Assembly: GCF_002953195.1 (NCBI RefSeq)
Contig: NZ_CP026377.1
Span: 3,534,001-3,598,000, forward strand
Reading direction: 5' to 3'
DNA length: 64,000 nt
DNA from: Mixta gaviniae
GTDB taxonomy: Bacteria > Pseudomonadota > Gammaproteobacteria > Enterobacterales > Enterobacteriaceae
Positions 31,366-43,112 of the stretch are shown here, piece by piece. Positions within the stretch are counted from its first letter, which is position 1, and the number at the start of each line of letters is the position of its first letter. Under the pieces are notes generated by a model. It ran no database searches, was not told where the DNA came from, and saw nothing but the letters and a program-made list of their open reading frames with translations. The translations under genes were made by a program, and so were the position numbers.

Positions 31366-33909
31366 ATGGATATTGGTAACCATACGCCAATGATGCAGCA
31401 ATACCTTCGGCTGAAGGCGCAGCATCCTGACATCCTGCTGTTCTACCGCATGGGGGATTTCTATGAGCTGTTTTATGATGACGCGAAACGCGCCTCGCAA
31501 CTGCTCGACATCTCTCTGACGAAACGCGGCGCCTCCGCCGGCGAACCGATACCGATGGCGGGCGTGCCTTATCATGCCGTAGAAAACTATCTGGCCAGGC
31601 TGGTGCAGCTGGGCGAATCGGTGGCGATCTGCGAACAGATCGGCGATCCGGCGCTGAGCAAAGGCCCGGTCGAGCGAAAGGTCGTGCGCATCGTGACGCC
31701 CGGCACCATCAGCGACGAAGCCTTGCTGAATGAACGTCAGGATAACCTGCTGGCAGCTATCTGGCAGGACGCACGCGGCTTCGGCTACGCCACGCTCGAT
31801 ATCAGTTCCGGCCGCTTCCGCCTTACCGAGCCTGCCGATCGCGAGGCGATGGCCGCCGAGCTGCAGCGCACCAATCCGGCGGAGCTGCTCTATCCCGAAG
31901 ATTTCGCCGCGATGGATCTGATTGAAAACCGTCGCGGCATGCGCCGCCGCCCGCTGTGGGAGTACGAGCTGGATACCGCGCGCCAACAGCTGAATCTACA
32001 GTTCGGCACGCGCGATTTGACCGGCTTCGGCGTTGAAAACGCGCATCTGGCGCTACGCGCCGCCGGTTGCCTGCTGCAGTATGTCAAAGACACGCAGCGC
32101 ACCTCCCTGCCCCATATCCGCTCGCTGACCATGGAACGCCAGCAGGACAGCATCATTATGGACGCCGCCACTCGCCGTAATCTGGAGATTACGCAAAATC
32201 TGGCGGGCGGCGTGGACAACACGCTGGCGGCGGTGCTGGATAAAACCGTCACGCCGATGGGCAGCCGTATGCTGAAACGCTGGCTGCATACGCCGGTCCG
32301 GGACAGCCGCGTGATTGTACAGCGTCAGGAAAGCATCGCCGCGCTGCAGGATCTGAGCGGCGAGTTGCAGCCGGTGCTGCGTCAGGTAGGCGATCTGGAG
32401 CGTATCCTCGCGCGCCTGGCGCTACGCACCGCCCGCCCGCGCGACCTGGCGCGCATGCGTCACGCGTTCCAGCAGCTGCCGGAGCTGAATGCGCAACTGG
32501 AAGGCATCGATGCCGGCCATCTGCCCGCGTTGCGTCAGCAGATGGGCCAGTTTGATGAACTGCGAGAACTACTGGAGCGGGCAATCATCGAAGCGCCGCC
32601 GGTGCTGGTGCGCGACGGCGGCGTTATCGCTCCGGGCTATAACACCGAGCTGGATGAATGGCGCGCGCTGGCTGACGGCGCGACCGACTATCTCGACCGG
32701 CTGGAAATACGCGAACGCGAAAAGCTGGGGCTGGATACGCTGAAGGTCGGCTTCAATGCGGTTCACGGCTATTACATTCAGGTCAGCCGCGGGCAGAGTC
32801 ATCTGGTGCCGATGCACTATGTGCGCCGTCAAACGCTGAAAAATGCCGAACGCTACATTATTCCGGAGCTGAAAGAGTATGAGGACAAAGTCCTCACCTC
32901 GAAAGGCAAAGCGCTGGCGCTGGAAAAAGCGCTCTATGACGAGCTGTTCGATCGACTGCTGCCGCACCTGGACGCGCTGATGCAAAGCGCCGCGGCGCTG
33001 GCCGAGCTGGACGTGCTGGCGAACCTGGCAGAGCGCGCCTGGACGTTGAACTATACGCGCCCGACGCTCAGCGACAAGCCGGGCATTAAACTGACCGGCG
33101 GCCGCCACCCGGTGGTGGAGCAGGTGCTGAAAGAGCCGTTTATCGCTAACCCGCTGGCGCTGTCCCCGCAGCGCCGTATGTTGGTGATCACCGGCCCGAA
33201 CATGGGCGGTAAAAGCACCTATATGCGACAGACGGCGCTGATTGTGCTGCTGGCCTGCATCGGTAGCTTCGTTCCGGCGGAACAGGCAACCATCGGCCCG
33301 GTCGATCGCATCTTCACCCGCGTCGGCGCGGCAGACGATCTCGCCTCCGGCCGTTCAACCTTTATGGTGGAGATGACCGAGACCGCCAATATTTTGCATA
33401 ACGCCACTGAACAGAGTCTGGTGTTGATGGATGAGATTGGCCGTGGCACCTCTACCTATGATGGCCTCTCGCTGGCCTGGGCCTGTGCAGAAAGCCTCGC
33501 CAGCCGTATTAAAGCGATGACGCTGTTCGCCACGCACTATTTTGAGCTGACGACACTGGCGGAAAAAATGGAAGGCGTCGCCAATGTCCATCTCGATGCG
33601 GTAGAGCATGGCGATACCATCGCCTTTATGCACAGCGTACAGGAAGGCGCGGCCAGCAAAAGTTATGGCCTGGCGGTAGCCGCGCTGGCGGGCGTGCCGA
33701 AAGAGGTGATTAAACGGGCGCGTCAGAAGCTGAAAGAACTGGAGGCGCTCTCAGGCTCGGCGGCGGCAAGCAATGCCGATGGCCCGCAGCTGCCGCTGCT
33801 GGTGGAAGAGACCTCACCCGCCGTCGAGGCGCTGGAAGCGCTGGATCCCGATACGCTTTCACCGCGTCAGGCGCTGGAGTGGATCTACCGGCTAAAATCG
33901 CTGCTGTAG
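31366..33909 (+). CDS. mutS: DNA mismatch repair protein MutS
   Basis: Recognises mismatches and small loops and recruits MutL. 847 residues from the start chosen here (E. coli 853). Mismatch-contact FYE motif at Phe32-Tyr33-Glu34 in MGDFYELF. Walker [11 protein letters not shown] near 610, [11 protein letters not shown]alker B/signature, ATHYFELT helix, and the C-terminal tetramer/beta-clamp tail. The frame is open 62 codons further, but only the last few could be real; ATG at 31342 is an alternative start. AGGA lies nine bases before 31366. Confidence 0.96.
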   Translation: MDIGNHTPMMQQYLRLKAQHPDILLFYRMGDFYELFYDDAKRASQLLDISLTKRGASAGEPIPMAGVPYHAVENYLARLVQLGESVAICEQIGDPALSKGPVERKVVRIVTPGTISDEALLNERQDNLLAAIWQDARGFGYATLDISSGRFRLTEPADREAMAAELQRTNPAELLYPEDFAAMDLIENRRGMRRRPLWEYELDTARQQLNLQFGTRDLTGFGVENAHLALRAAGCLLQYVKDTQRTSLPHIRSLTMERQQDSIIMDAATRRNLEITQNLAGGVDNTLAAVLDKTVTPMGSRMLKRWLHTPVRDSRVIVQRQESIAALQDLSGELQPVLRQVGDLERILARLALRTARPRDLARMRHAFQQLPELNAQLEGIDAGHLPALRQQMGQFDELRELLERAIIEAPPVLVRDGGVIAPGYNTELDEWRALADGATDYLDRLEIREREKLGLDTLKVGFNAVHGYYIQVSRGQSHLVPMHYVRRQTLKNAERYIIPELKEYEDKVLTSKGKALALEKALYDELFDRLLPHLDALMQSAAALAELDVLANLAERAWTLNYTRPTLSDKPGIKLTGGRHPVVEQVLKEPFIANPLALSPQRRMLVITGPNMGGKSTYMRQTALIVLLACIGSFVPAEQATIGPVDRIFTRVGAADDLASGRSTFMVEMTETANILHNATEQSLVLMDEIGRGTSTYDGLSLAWACAESLASRIKAMTLFATHYFELTTLAEKMEGVANVHLDAVEHGDTIAFMHSVQEGAASKSYGLAVAALAGVPKEVIKRARQKLKELEALSGSAAASNADGPQLPLLVEETSPAVEALEALDPDTLSPRQALEWIYRLKSLL

Positions 33910-34023
33910 CATCGGTGACATGCCCCGGGACATCTCCTCTGCGGAGGGGAATTCTGGGGTAGCAATGCTTCGAACGGATTCACGCGGCGCAGTTTACCTG
34001 TAGTGCTTTTAATAGTGCAGTCA

Positions 34024-34130
34024 CCTGAATGCCCCTGCGGACGTTGCATTACCGCAGTAGCCTGAATTCCTGCAGGCGTTGTCATACCGCAGTAGCCTGG
34101 ATCCCTGCAGGCGTTTCAATACCGCAGTGG
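34024..34130. repeat. three tandem copies of a 35-37-base repeat between mutS and rpoS
   Basis: Units at 34024-34060 (37 bases), 34061-34095 (35) and 34096-34130 (35). Each begins CCTG-A-T, contains CCTGC-GG-CGTT, and ends in ATACCGCAGTAG or a close variant. Units 2 and 3 are most alike. They lie in the 331-base convergent mutS-rpoS gap, which otherwise contains only a short CCTC/GAGG hairpin near 33938 and the rpoS terminator. Confidence 0.88.
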
Positions 34131-34184
34131 CTGACTCTCAATAAAAAGTGTCACCTTTTCTTCCGCGCCATTATCGCAGGCAAT

Positions 34185-34214
34185 AAAAAAGCGGTGGTCA
34201 CAGACCACCGCTTT
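34185..34214. terminator. rpoS terminator (bidirectional)
   Basis: AAAAAAGCGGTGGTC-ACA-GACCACCGCTTTT, a strong stem with A and T runs on opposite sides, serving rpoS on minus and possibly mutS on plus. Confidence 0.9.
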
Positions 34215-34240
34215 TCGCATTACCTTTCGCCTGAACGCGA

Positions 34241-35233
34241 TTACTCGCGGAACAGCGCTTCGATGCTCAGGCCCTGCGCCTGCAGAATTTCACGCAGACG
34301 ACGCAGACCTTCAACCTGAATCTGACGCACACGCTCACGGGTCAGACCGATTTCGCGGCCCACATCCTCAAGCGTTGCCGCTTCGTAGCCCAACAGGCCG
34401 AAACGACGTGCCAGAACCTCACGCTGCTTGGCATTTAATTCAAACAACCACTTAACGATGCTCTGCTTCATGTCATCGTCCTGCGTGGTGTCTTCCGGGC
34501 CGTTATCCTTTTCATCGGCCAGGATATCCAACAGCGCTTTCTCAGAATCTCCGCCCAACGGCGTATCAACTGAGGTAATGCGTTCGTTGAGACGCAACAT
34601 ACGGCTTACGTCATCAACCGGTTTATCCAGCTGCTCGGCGATCTCTTCCGCACTCGGCTCATGATCGAGCTTGTGTGACAGTTCACGCGCGGTGCGCAGA
34701 TAAACGTTTAGCTCCTTGACGATGTGAATCGGCAGGCGGATGGTACGGGTTTGGTTCATAATTGCCCGTTCAATCGTCTGACGAATCCACCAGGTGGCGT
34801 ACGTGGAGAAACGGAACCCGCGTTCCGGGTCAAACTTCTCAACGGCACGAATCAAGCCAAGGTTGCCCTCTTCAATCAGGTCCAGTAGGGCCAGACCACG
34901 ATTGCTGTAACGGCGAGCAATCTTCACCACCAGTCGTAAGTTACTTTCGATCATGCGACGACGAGAAGGAATGTCTCCTTTCAGTGCGCGGCGAGCGAAG
35001 AACACTTCTTCCTCTGCCGTCAACAGCGGAGAATAACCAATCTCGCCGAGGTAAAGCTGCGTCGCATCTAAAACACGTTGCGTCGCACCCTGTGACAACA
35101 ACTCTTCTTCTGCCAGTTCATTATCACCAGGTTCATTTTCAACAAGAGCCTTCTCGTCGAAAATCTCAGCTCCGTTCTCGTCGAATTCCGCGTCTTCGTG
35201 TAACTCGTTAACTTTCAGCGTATTCTGGCTCAT
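34241..35233 (-). CDS. rpoS: sigma factor RpoS (sigma-38)
   Basis: Master regulator of general stress and stationary phase. 330 residues, the E. coli length, intact. Region 1.2-2 has [17 protein letters not shown] and the core/-10 binding helix [27 protein letters not shown]. Region 3 contains the RssB contact Lys173 area ([20 protein letters not shown]). Region 4.2 is [22 protein letters not shown]. Translation is probably controlled by the upstream leader; in E. coli the main promoter lies within nlpD. Confidence 0.99.
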   Translation of the reverse strand: MSQNTLKVNELHEDAEFDENGAEIFDEKALVENEPGDNELAEEELLSQGATQRVLDATQLYLGEIGYSPLLTAEEEVFFARRALKGDIPSRRRMIESNLRLVVKIARRYSNRGLALLDLIEEGNLGLIRAVEKFDPERGFRFSTYATWWIRQTIERAIMNQTRTIRLPIHIVKELNVYLRTARELSHKLDHEPSAEEIAEQLDKPVDDVSRMLRLNERITSVDTPLGGDSEKALLDILADEKDNGPEDTTQDDDMKQSIVKWLFELNAKQREVLARRFGLLGYEAATLEDVGREIGLTRERVRQIQVEGLRRLREILQAQGLSIEALFRE

Positions 35234-35236
35234 AAG

Positions 35237-35345
35237 CGGCTCCTACCCGTGATCCTGGGCAGAACTTCAAGGCTCTGCCCGTTTATCGCTGCGGTAAATA
35301 ACGCAACGGGTTGACGGATTTCCCCTTGTAACGAATTTCAAAATG
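35237..35345 (-). promoter_or_regulatory. rpoS self-inhibitory leader (sRNA target region)
   Basis: On the minus strand, bases 35345-35315 (starting CATTTTGAAATTCGTTACA) match the E. coli rpoS leader strand that pairs with the ribosome binding site and is opened by DsrA, RprA and ArcZ. The opposing segment ATCACGGGTAGGAGCC lies at 35253-35238. Between them GGGCAGA and TCTGCCC (35280-35257) form a stem whose sequence differs from E. coli while pairing is kept. Confidence 0.82.
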
Positions 35346-36359
35346 CAATCTAACTGAACTGGTTCCGGTGCTACCCATGGTAGCTATCTTTTGCCCCGCC
35401 TTAACTTCTTGTTGTTCCCGGACCAGCATTGTGTCGTTATGGGCGTAGGCACTCAGGTAGTCATCATTATGTTTGATGATAATCAGGTTACCGTAGCCGC
35501 GCAGCGCATTACCTGCATACACTACACGTCCTGACGCGGTGGCAACCACAGGTTGTCCTCGCGAACCGGCGATATCGACACCTTTATTACCGCCTTCGGC
35601 AGCAGAGAAGTTATCGATAATCTTACCGTCGGTAGGCCAACGCCAACCAGCCACAGGGGTTGAACTGGACGTTGTACTGCTTACCGTCGGCGGTGCGGTA
35701 ACCGGGGCTGTCGTCGTTGCAACAGTTGTTGTCCCCGCTGAAGGCAGCATTTTGCCCCCGCCTGATTTTCCTGAATCATCAGAATACGTAATAACAGGTT
35801 GCTGCGCAACAGGGGAAGATTTGATTTGTGCAGAACCAGGAGAATTCGGAACGCCACCCTGCGTCGCATCCGCTACGGTGATCGCGTTACCGCCGGTGAT
35901 AGGCGAACCTGAGCCATTACCCACCTGCAAAGCCTGTCCCACATTGAGGCTGTAAGGCGCAGCGATATTATTTCGCTGGGCTAAATCACGAAAATCGTTA
36001 CCGGTGATCCAGGCAATATAGAACAGCGTGTCGCCTCGTTTTACTGTATATGTATCACCGTTGTAGCTACCTTTCGGAATATTCTCATAACTACGGTTGT
36101 AAACGATGCGGCCGTTTTGCGTATTTACATTAGCATTGCTGGTGTTAGCTGAAGAAGAAAATACAGGTCTGGATGGTACTGAACCGCCCGTCATACCGCC
36201 GCCGGAAGCGATCATACCGCCGCCCGACGGCGCCTGGCCGCCAACCGAGCTAATCGGGGCCTGTGCGTTATTATCCGTAGTACAGCCCGCCAGCCAAAAT
36301 CCAATCAGTGAAACGGCCGCAACGCGGCTCAACGTAAAAAGTGGGCTTCCCATGCTCAT
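35283..36359 (-). CDS. nlpD: NlpD, LytM-domain activator of amidase AmiC
   Basis: Outer-membrane lipoprotein that activates AmiC to split septal peptidoglycan. Signal peptide with lipobox WLAGC (Cys near 26). LysM domain (about 103-147, [20 protein letters not shown]). Low-complexity linker rich in T, S, P, V. C-terminal degenerate M23/LytM domain (about 245-358, [35 protein letters not shown]) lacking the full zinc ligand set, as usual for activators. 358 residues, shorter than E. coli (379) by loss of Q/P-rich repeats. Confidence 0.96.
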   Translation of the reverse strand: MSMGSPLFTLSRVAAVSLIGFWLAGCTTDNNAQAPISSVGGQAPSGGGMIASGGGMTGGSVPSRPVFSSSANTSNANVNTQNGRIVYNRSYENIPKGSYNGDTYTVKRGDTLFYIAWITGNDFRDLAQRNNIAAPYSLNVGQALQVGNGSGSPITGGNAITVADATQGGVPNSPGSAQIKSSPVAQQPVITYSDDSGKSGGGKMLPSAGTTTVATTTAPVTAPPTVSSTTSSSTPVAGWRWPTDGKIIDNFSAAEGGNKGVDIAGSRGQPVVATASGRVVYAGNALRGYGNLIIIKHNDDYLSAYAHNDTMLVREQQEVKAGQKIATMGSTGTSSVRLHFEIRYKGKSVNPLRYLPQR

Positions 36360-36524
36360 TTATCCCCCGTGATAACAAACCTGTGACGAGCTTTAAAACT
36401 GTGGGCGCAATGCACCGCGCCCGGCTATCTGCTGCTGGCAGATGAGAAGGCTGATACTAACAACAACCTCATCGCGGTGCCATTCATCAGTTGTGAAGAA
36501 ATACGTAGTCTCTCGCCATCGCGC

Positions 36525-37151
36525 TCAGGCCAAATCGCCTTTTACCAGCGGGACAAAACGCACCGGCTCGATGGTGTCGACGACAAACTCGCCGCCTCGG
36601 CGTCGGATACGCTTCAGCTGCTGCAGCTCCTCGCCGACCGGCAAGACCATAATGCCGCCCTCATCCAGCTGCGACATCAGCGCCACAGGGATTTCCGGCG
36701 GCGCCGCGGTAACAATAATAGCGTCAAAAGGGGCGCGCGCGGCCCACCCTTCCCAGCCATCGCCATGACGCGTAGAAACGTTGTGCAAATCGAGCTGCTT
36801 CAGGCGGCGCTTAGCCTGCCACTGCAGCCCTTTGATGCGCTCGACGGAACAGACATGATCCACCAGATGCGCCAGTATAGCGGTTTGGTAACCGGAACCG
36901 GTGCCGATCTCCAGCACGCGCGATTCCGGCTTCAGCTCCAGCAGCGAGGTCATCTTCGCCACCATATAGGGCTGTGAAATGGTCTGCCCTGAGCCGATCG
37001 GCAGCGACATATTTTCCCAGGCCTTATGTTCCAGCGCCTCGTCGACGAAACGCTCGCGCGGCACGTCGCCGATCGCCTTCAGCAACAGCTCATCATCAAT
37101 GCCCTGCTGACGTAATTGATCCAGTAAAGCCTCGATGCGTCTGCTCACCAT
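36525..37151 (-). CDS. pcm: protein-L-isoaspartate O-methyltransferase
   Basis: Repairs isoaspartyl residues in aged proteins using S-adenosylmethionine. 208 residues, as E. coli. SAM motif [18 protein letters not shown] near 80; active-site segment [12 protein letters not shown] near 55. Its start overlaps the end of surE by seven bases; 165 bases separate it from nlpD. Confidence 0.97.
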   Translation of the reverse strand: MVSRRIEALLDQLRQQGIDDELLLKAIGDVPRERFVDEALEHKAWENMSLPIGSGQTISQPYMVAKMTSLLELKPESRVLEIGTGSGYQTAILAHLVDHVCSVERIKGLQWQAKRRLKQLDLHNVSTRHGDGWEGWAARAPFDAIIVTAAPPEIPVALMSQLDEGGIMVLPVGEELQQLKRIRRRGGEFVVDTIEPVRFVPLVKGDLA

Positions 37152-37906
37152 AGCGCCTCGACTCCCGCTTTGGTCAGCCAGCCGGCGACCACCTCCTGCG
37201 CCTGATGGGCAGTGAGATCGACATGCAGCGCGGTCACAGAGACGTAGCCTTCGTCGACCGCGGCGAAATCGGTGTCCGGCCCGGCGTCATGCTTATCGCC
37301 CGGCGGGCCGATCCAGTACAGCGTGTTGCCGCGCGGATCCTGCTGCGGGATCACCTTATCGGCGGGATGACGGCTACCGCAGCGGGTCACGCGGATGCCT
37401 TTAATCTGATCGAGCGGCAGATCGGGTACGTTGATATTAAGGATACGGCCGGTGCGCAGCGGCTCCCGATGCAGCCCCTGCAAAATCGCGCAGGTCACGG
37501 CGGCGGCAGTGTCATAGTGCTGATGCCCGTCCAGCGAGACCGCCAGCGCCGGTAGCCCGAGGTGACGTCCCTCCATCGCGGCGGCCACCGTGCCGGAATA
37601 GATCACGTCGTCGCCAAGGTTAGGGCCAGCGTTAATACCAGAAACCACAATATCGGGCCGGGGATGCATTAGCGCGTTCACACCGAGGTAAACGCAGTCG
37701 GTAGGGGTGCCCATCTGCACGGCAATATCACCGTTAGGCCAGCTGAAAGTGCGTAGCGGCGTTTCCAGCGTCAGCGAGTTGGAGGCGCCGCTGCGATTGC
37801 GATCGGGCGCGACAACCTGCACCTCTGCAAATTCGCGCAGCGCTTTCGCCAGCACCTGAATACCCGGCGCCTGAATGCCGTCATCGTTACTCAGCAATAT
37901 CCGCAT
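37145..37906 (-). CDS. surE: 5'/3'-nucleotidase SurE
   Basis: Stationary-phase survival nucleotidase and exopolyphosphatase. 253 residues. Metal ligands Asp8-Asp9 in LLSNDDG, Ser39 region in RSGASNSLT, and [20 protein letters not shown] with Asn near 92. It overlaps truD by 20 bases, so the series is translated as a tight unit. Confidence 0.97.
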   Translation of the reverse strand: MRILLSNDDGIQAPGIQVLAKALREFAEVQVVAPDRNRSGASNSLTLETPLRTFSWPNGDIAVQMGTPTDCVYLGVNALMHPRPDIVVSGINAGPNLGDDVIYSGTVAAAMEGRHLGLPALAVSLDGHQHYDTAAAVTCAILQGLHREPLRTGRILNINVPDLPLDQIKGIRVTRCGSRHPADKVIPQQDPRGNTLYWIGPPGDKHDAGPDTDFAAVDEGYVSVTALHVDLTAHQAQEVVAGWLTKAGVEALW

Positions 37907-38936
37907 CGTTACCTTCCTGTTCGAAAAGTTCCCTGACTATGCTGGTGGCGAAGCTGCCGGCAGGCAGCCAGAAACTGAGCGTTAGCGTGGCGTCGTCGCA
38001 CCAGCTCCAGCGCATATCGCGCGGGATAACCAGCATAGCCCGGCGCGCCGCTTCGACGCGCTCGCGCTCAAGCAGCGCCATCAGCGCCGTTTCGTCAGCC
38101 AGGCTCTGCTGTTCAAATGCCAGCGCGGCATCGCGGCTACCCCACTCGCCGCGGCCAGGCAGTGGCGCGGTGATACGCAGCTCATTATTCTCGATACGCG
38201 GCTGCAGCTGCGGCAGCTCCTCTTCAGCCGCCACAAACCAGCTGCCACGTCCGGTAAGCTGCAGCGCATCGCCTGGCATCGCCTGCGTCAGGCTGCCCTG
38301 CTGCGCCAGCCGGTCGCTGACCACCTGATTAAACAGCACGCTGCGCGCTGCGGATAGCAGGAAGCTGCGCTTATTACGTTCGCGCACGCGAATTTCATTA
38401 GCGGCCCAGCGCTTCGCCTGATCGAGATTGCTGCCCTGAAAGCCAAAACGCTGCTGGCCGAAATAGTTCGGCGCGCCGCCGGCGCAAACCTGCTGCAGAC
38501 GCGCTTCCAGCGCGGCGCGATCGCTGATCTGGCGCAACACCAGCTTAAAGGCGTTGCCCGCCAGCGCGCCGGTGCGCAGTTTGCGTTTATGGCGCGCCAG
38601 CTGCAGGATCTCGCACCCTTCCAGCGAAAAGACGGAAAAATCGGGGGTCTCTTTGCCCGGCAGACGCAGGCAGAGGGTCTGCTCCGTCACCGCATAGCGA
38701 TCTTTCATCCCGGCGAAGCTGACATCGCGCGGATGGATTTTGGCGAATTTGGCCAGCGCCTCGGCGACAAAACGGGTATTGCAGCCGGTTTTGCGAATAC
38801 GCACCAGCAGATGCTCCCCTTCACCGTCCGCCTCGTAGCCGAGATCTTCGATAACGGCGAAATCTTCCGGACTGGCTTTAAGCTGCCCCTGGATGCCGGG
38901 CTTGCCGTGCAGCCACTGCCATGCTGGAAGCGCCAT
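37887..38936 (-). CDS. truD: tRNA pseudouridine(13) synthase TruD
   Basis: Modifies U13 of tRNA-Glu. 349 residues as in E. coli. Catalytic Asp79 in [13 protein letters not shown] (E. coli Asp80), NYFGQQRFG motif near 129, and a TRUD insertion domain of about 100 residues. The ATG overlaps the ispF stop in TAATG. Confidence 0.97.
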   Translation of the reverse strand: MALPAWQWLHGKPGIQGQLKASPEDFAVIEDLGYEADGEGEHLLVRIRKTGCNTRFVAEALAKFAKIHPRDVSFAGMKDRYAVTEQTLCLRLPGKETPDFSVFSLEGCEILQLARHKRKLRTGALAGNAFKLVLRQISDRAALEARLQQVCAGGAPNYFGQQRFGFQGSNLDQAKRWAANEIRVRERNKRSFLLSAARSVLFNQVVSDRLAQQGSLTQAMPGDALQLTGRGSWFVAAEEELPQLQPRIENNELRITAPLPGRGEWGSRDAALAFEQQSLADETALMALLERERVEAARRAMLVIPRDMRWSWCDDATLTLSFWLPAGSFATSIVRELFEQEGNDADIAE

Positions 38937-39418
38937 TACGCCTCCGTCCGCATCAGCAGCGCCACCGCTTCGCAGGCGATACCTTCGCCGCGGCCGGTGA
39001 AGCCCAGCTTTTCGGTGGTGGTGGCCTTCACGTTGACGTCATCCATGTGGCAGCCGAGATCTTCGGCGATATTGATACGCATCTGCGGCACGTGCGGCAG
39101 CATTTTCGGCGCCTGAGCGATAATCGTCACGTCGACGTTGCCTAAGCGGTAGCCCTTCGCCTGAATGCGACGCCAGGCTTCACGCAGCAGGCCGCGGCTG
39201 TCCGCGCCTTTAAACGCAGGATCGGTATCGGGAAAAAGTTTGCCGATATCGCCCAGCGCGGCGGCGCCGAGCAGCGCGTCCGTCAGCGCATGCAACGCAA
39301 CATCGCCGTCGGAGTGCGCGATAAATCCATGGTCGAACGGAATCCGCACGCCGCCAATAATCAACGGGCCTTCGCCACCGAAAGCATGGACGTCAAAACC
39401 GTGACCAATACGCATCAT
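38936..39418 (-). CDS. ispF: 2-C-methyl-D-erythritol 2,4-cyclodiphosphate synthase
   Basis: Fifth step of the MEP isoprenoid pathway, a zinc-dependent trimer. 160 residues; the start is ATG-ATG, so Met1 or Met2 may be used (E. coli has one). Zinc ligands in GFDVHAFGG and the [18 protein letters not shown] segment are intact. Overlaps ispD by ATGA. Confidence 0.97.
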   Translation of the reverse strand: MMRIGHGFDVHAFGGEGPLIIGGVRIPFDHGFIAHSDGDVALHALTDALLGAAALGDIGKLFPDTDPAFKGADSRGLLREAWRRIQAKGYRLGNVDVTIIAQAPKMLPHVPQMRINIAEDLGCHMDDVNVKATTTEKLGFTGRGEGIACEAVALLMRTEA

Positions 39419-40134
39419 GCGTACTCCTTGTTATGTAATTGAGTAAGATAAAAGGCTGCCAGCGCCAGGTCTTCGGGACGCGTGACCTTGATGTTATCGC
39501 TGCGCCCGACCACCAGCTCAGGATGATAGCCGCAATATTCCAGCGCCGACGCTTCATCGGTAATGGTCGCGCCTTCGTTCAGCGCGCGCGTCAGGCATTG
39601 GCGCAGCAGCGCCAGCGGAAACAGCTGCGGCGTCAGCGCGTGCCATAACGCTTCGCGCTCCACCGTATGGGCTATCGCCTCTTTGCCCGGCTCGCTGCGC
39701 TTCATGGTGTCGCGCACCGGCGCGGCCAGAATGCCGCCCACACGGCTGTGGCGGCTGATGGCTAACAAACGCTGCAAATCCTCCGCCGCCAGGCAGGGGC
39801 GTGCCGCGTCATGCACCAGTACCCAATCGGCGTGTTCAGCGGACATCAGCCCTGCCAGTACGGAATCAGCGCGCTGCTTTCCCCCGATAACCGGGAGAAC
39901 GCGGCTATCGTGAGCCAACGGCAGCTGTTGAAAATAGTTGTCTTCCGGACTGAGCGCAACGATCACCCGGTTAATCGCCGGATGCGCCAGCAGGCTGGCG
40001 ATACTGTGTTCCAGAATGGTGGAGTGACCAATAGTCAGGTACTGCTTGGGGCGCCCGGATTGCATACGGCTGCCGATACCGGCAGCGGGCACCACGGCGA
40101 TAATATCCGGCCAGGAGTCAGTTATTGTGGTCAT
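39415..40134 (-). CDS. ispD: 2-C-methyl-D-erythritol 4-phosphate cytidylyltransferase
   Basis: Third step of the MEP pathway, makes CDP-methylerythritol. 239 residues. CTP-binding loop [18 protein letters not shown] near 16-33, VHDAARPCL near 105, and [11 protein letters not shown] near 211. Coupled to ftsB upstream (2-base gap) and ispF downstream. Confidence 0.97.
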   Translation of the reverse strand: MTTITDSWPDIIAVVPAAGIGSRMQSGRPKQYLTIGHSTILEHSIASLLAHPAINRVIVALSPEDNYFQQLPLAHDSRVLPVIGGKQRADSVLAGLMSAEHADWVLVHDAARPCLAAEDLQRLLAISRHSRVGGILAAPVRDTMKRSEPGKEAIAHTVEREALWHALTPQLFPLALLRQCLTRALNEGATITDEASALEYCGYHPELVVGRSDNIKVTRPEDLALAAFYLTQLHNKEYA

Positions 40135-40136
40135 TG

Positions 40137-40454
40137 CTATCGTTGTTGGTTCGGCAAGGCCTGCTGCCCGTTACGTTTATTTTGATCCGACACCAGGCGA
40201 TAGAAGGTCTCGCCAGGTCTAATCATCCCCAGCTCATTACGCGCGCGCTCCTCAATCGCTTCCGAACCGCCGTTGAGATCGTCGATTTCGGCAAACAACT
40301 GATCGTTGCGCGCTTTTAATTTGGCATTGTTCGCCTGTTGTACCACCACGTCATCGCTGACGCGGGTATAATCATGAATACCATTCTTGCCCAGCCACAG
40401 CGAATACTGCAGCCAGGCCAGCAAAGCAAGTAACAGCAGCGTCAGTTTTCCCAT
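40137..40454 (-). CDS. ftsB: divisome protein FtsB
   Basis: Bitopic membrane protein of the FtsQBL complex that licenses septal wall synthesis. 105 residues (E. coli 103). One membrane helix (about 4-21), then a periplasmic coiled coil (about 29-70, [20 protein letters not shown]) and the GETFYRLV region. First of the ftsB-ispD-ispF-truD-surE-pcm series. Confidence 0.97.
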   Translation of the reverse strand: MGKLTLLLLALLAWLQYSLWLGKNGIHDYTRVSDDVVVQQANNAKLKARNDQLFAEIDDLNGGSEAIEERARNELGMIRPGETFYRLVSDQNKRNGQQALPNQQR

Positions 40455-40677
40455 CCCCGCCCCCTGAAAAACGGCTCAATCATCCCATAACTTTTCGCCG
40501 GACTCCACTCCGCAGGCGAAATTGCGCCGCATTCTCCGCGAGACGCCTGAAAATGCCGCAGCAGGTAAAGTTTTGTAACCTGCGGTCGCGTTTGATCATG
40601 CCCTGAACCGGGCGGCGCATCCCTCTGTCAGCGGGCGGTCACGGCGATGGCCGCGCCTTAAAGAGAACGCGAAGGGC

Positions 40678-40998
40678 TTACCAGCCGGTCAGCCAGGAGA
40701 AGAGCAGCCAGAAAAGGCAGACCACGGTGGCCAGCGTAAGCAGCAGCGTCCAGATAAGCTGACCACGCAGCAGCAGGCCGAAGACGATGCCCGTTAGCAC
40801 CGCAACCGGTAACAGCGCGAGGAAAAAAGGCCAGGTATAGAGCAGGAAAAACAGCGTGTTGGAGCCATAGAGTAGGAAGGGGATCGCCAGCGCGCACCAG
40901 TAAGAGATAAAACCGATAACGCCGCCAGGAAAAGACCAGGCGCGTTCGTCCTGGTCATGATCGTTTTTACGGGCCAGCAGGGGTGTGACATTATGCAT
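40678..40998 (-). CDS. ygbE: inner-membrane protein YgbE (DUF3561)
   Basis: A 106-residue protein with three hydrophobic segments (about 27-47, 50-74 and 81-104) after a polar N-terminus. The E. coli orthologue lies in the same place between cysC and ftsB. Function unknown. A 223-base gap without other genes follows toward ftsB. Confidence 0.9.
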   Translation of the reverse strand: MHNVTPLLARKNDHDQDERAWSFPGGVIGFISYWCALAIPFLLYGSNTLFFLLYTWPFFLALLPVAVLTGIVFGLLLRGQLIWTLLLTLATVVCLFWLLFSWLTGW

Positions 40999-41054
40999 AG
41001 GTATCCTGTTGTTGCGCGTAGCGGCCTGCTCTCAGGCAGTTTGCCGCTGCAATC

Positions 41055-41660
41055 TCAGGCTTTGATAATATCGCGCCCGCGCAGCAGATCTAACAGTTGC
41101 GCCGTTAATTTTGTTACCAATTGTTCGCCATCAAGATGGATTTCCGGCAGCGACGGCGCCTCGTAAACCGCATCGATACCGGTGAAATTACGCAGCTCGC
41201 CGGCACGCGCTTTTTTATACAAGCCCTTCGGATCGCGCGCCTCGCAGATCGCCAGCGGCGTATCGACGAACACCTCGATAAACTGCCCTTCGCCCAGCAT
41301 CTCGCGCACCATCTGGCGCTCAGCGCGATGCGGTGAGATAAAGGCGGTCAGCACCACCAGCCCGGCGTCCACCATCAGCCTGGCGACCTCGCCGACGCGT
41401 CGGATATTCTCCTTGCGATCGGCGTCGCTAAAGCCCAAATCGCGGCAGAGGCCGTGGCGCACGTTGTCACCGTCCAGCAGATAGGTGCTGACGCCCAGCT
41501 GATGCAGCGCCTGCTCCAGCGCGCCCGCCACCGTGGATTTGCCCGAGCCGGAAAGCCCGGTAAACCACAGCACCGCGCCCTGATGGCCATGCTGCCGCTG
41601 GCGATCGGCACGCGTCACCGCGTGCGCGTGCCAGACCACATTCTCATCGTGCGCGGCCAT
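41055..41660 (-). CDS. cysC: adenylyl-sulfate kinase
   Basis: Phosphorylates APS to PAPS, second step of sulfate activation. 201 residues. Walker [10 protein letters not shown] at 35-43, phospho-acceptor Ser109 in FISPHR, and the [11 protein letters not shown] lid. Starts one base after the cysN stop; last gene of cysG-D-N-C. Confidence 0.98.
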   Translation of the reverse strand: MAAHDENVVWHAHAVTRADRQRQHGHQGAVLWFTGLSGSGKSTVAGALEQALHQLGVSTYLLDGDNVRHGLCRDLGFSDADRKENIRRVGEVARLMVDAGLVVLTAFISPHRAERQMVREMLGEGQFIEVFVDTPLAICEARDPKGLYKKARAGELRNFTGIDAVYEAPSLPEIHLDGEQLVTKLTAQLLDLLRGRDIIKA

Positions 41661-41661
41661 C

Positions 41662-43101
41662 TTATTTGGCGCCCAGATTGCGTAAATCGCGCGCTTCCCA
41701 GTGCGGGAAATGCCGACGAATCAGCGCGTTCAGCTCCAGCTCGAAGGCGGAAAAATCGCCGTGGCCGACGGTCGGCGTATCCTGCTGCGGCTGGCGGATC
41801 ATGCCCGCGCCGACGGTAACGTTAGAGAGACGATCGATAAAGATCATACCGCCGGTCACCGGATTTTGCTGGTAAGGGTCGATCACCATCGGCTCGTCAA
41901 AGGTAATGTTAACCAGGCCGATACCGTTCAGCGGCAGCGATGCGACCTCGCTGTTATGGGTGAGGTTATTGATATTGACCTGATAGTCGATGCTTTCGAT
42001 GCGCGCGCGGGTTTTCTTGCCGGCGATTTTGACATCGAAGCTCTGCCCCGGCGCCAGCGCCTGCTCGGCCATCCACACCACGTCGACCGCCGCGCCCTGC
42101 ACCGCTTTCAGCGTCTCATCCGCCCTTACCAGCAGATCGCCGCGGCTGATATCGATCTCATCGCTCAGCACGATAGTGATCGCTTCGCCCGGACCCGCTT
42201 CCGGCAGGTCGCCATCAAAGGTCACGATGCGCGCCACCGAGGACTCCACGCCCGACGGCAGCGCCTTAACGCGATCGCCGACACGCAGAATGCCCGAGGC
42301 CAGCGTACCGGCATAGCCGCGGAAATCGAGATTAGGGCGGCTGACGTACTGCACCGGGAAACGCATCGGCTGGCTTTCCACTACGCGGTTAACCTCAACC
42401 GTCTCCAGCACGTCCAGCAGCGTCGGGCCGCTGTACCAGTTCATCGCGCCGCTTTGCGTGGCGACGTTGTCCCCTTCCAGCGCTGACATCGGCACAAAGC
42501 GAATATCCAGGTCGCCCGGCAGCTGTGCGGCGAAATCCAGATAATCCTGTTTGATCTGCTCGTAGCGATCCTGGCTATATGCCACCAGATCCATCTTATT
42601 GACCGCCACCACCAGATGCTTAATGCCCAGCAGCGTGGAGATAAAGCTATGGCGGCGCGTCTGATCCAGCACCCCTTTACGGGCGTCGATCAGCAGGATC
42701 GCCAGGTCGCAGGTCGAGGCGCCGGTAGCCATATTGCGGGTATACTGCTCATGTCCCGGCGTGTCGGCGATAATAAATTTGCGCTTTTCCGTTGAGAAAT
42801 AGCGATAGGCGACATCAATGGTGATGCCCTGCTCACGCTCCGCCTGCAGGCCATCCACCAGCAGCGCCAGATCGAGCTTCTCACCCTGGGTGCCGTGACG
42901 TTTGCTGTCGGTGTGCAGCGACGAGAGCTGATCTTCATAGATCTGCCGTGTATCGTGCAGCAGGCGGCCGATCAGCGTACTTTTGCCGTCGTCGACGCTG
43001 CCGCAGGTAAGAAAACGCAGCAGGCTTTTATGCTGCTGCGCATGCAGCCAGGCTTCCACCCCGCCCTGATCGGCGATCTGTTGTGCAATAACGGTATTCA
43101 T
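41662..43101 (-). CDS. cysN: sulfate adenylyltransferase subunit 1 (GTPase)
   Basis: EF-Tu-like GTPase that drives CysD to form APS. 479 residues (E. coli 475). G1 GSVDDGKST at 34-42, G3 [12 protein letters not shown]4 NKMD; beta-barrel domains follow. 11 bases after cysD. Confidence 0.98.
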   Translation of the reverse strand: MNTVIAQQIADQGGVEAWLHAQQHKSLLRFLTCGSVDDGKSTLIGRLLHDTRQIYEDQLSSLHTDSKRHGTQGEKLDLALLVDGLQAEREQGITIDVAYRYFSTEKRKFIIADTPGHEQYTRNMATGASTCDLAILLIDARKGVLDQTRRHSFISTLLGIKHLVVAVNKMDLVAYSQDRYEQIKQDYLDFAAQLPGDLDIRFVPMSALEGDNVATQSGAMNWYSGPTLLDVLETVEVNRVVESQPMRFPVQYVSRPNLDFRGYAGTLASGILRVGDRVKALPSGVESSVARIVTFDGDLPEAGPGEAITIVLSDEIDISRGDLLVRADETLKAVQGAAVDVVWMAEQALAPGQSFDVKIAGKKTRARIESIDYQVNINNLTHNSEVASLPLNGIGLVNITFDEPMVIDPYQQNPVTGGMIFIDRLSNVTVGAGMIRQPQQDTPTVGHGDFSAFELELNALIRRHFPHWEARDLRNLGAK

Positions 43102-43112
43102 CTGGCGTCTCC

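Noticed and set aside
34061..34130. GAATTC, GGATCC and CTGCAG sites close together, resembling a cloning polylinker.
   Set aside because: The sites fall within diverged genomic tandem repeats between native genes, with no vector sequence nearby, so coincidence is more likely than a construct.
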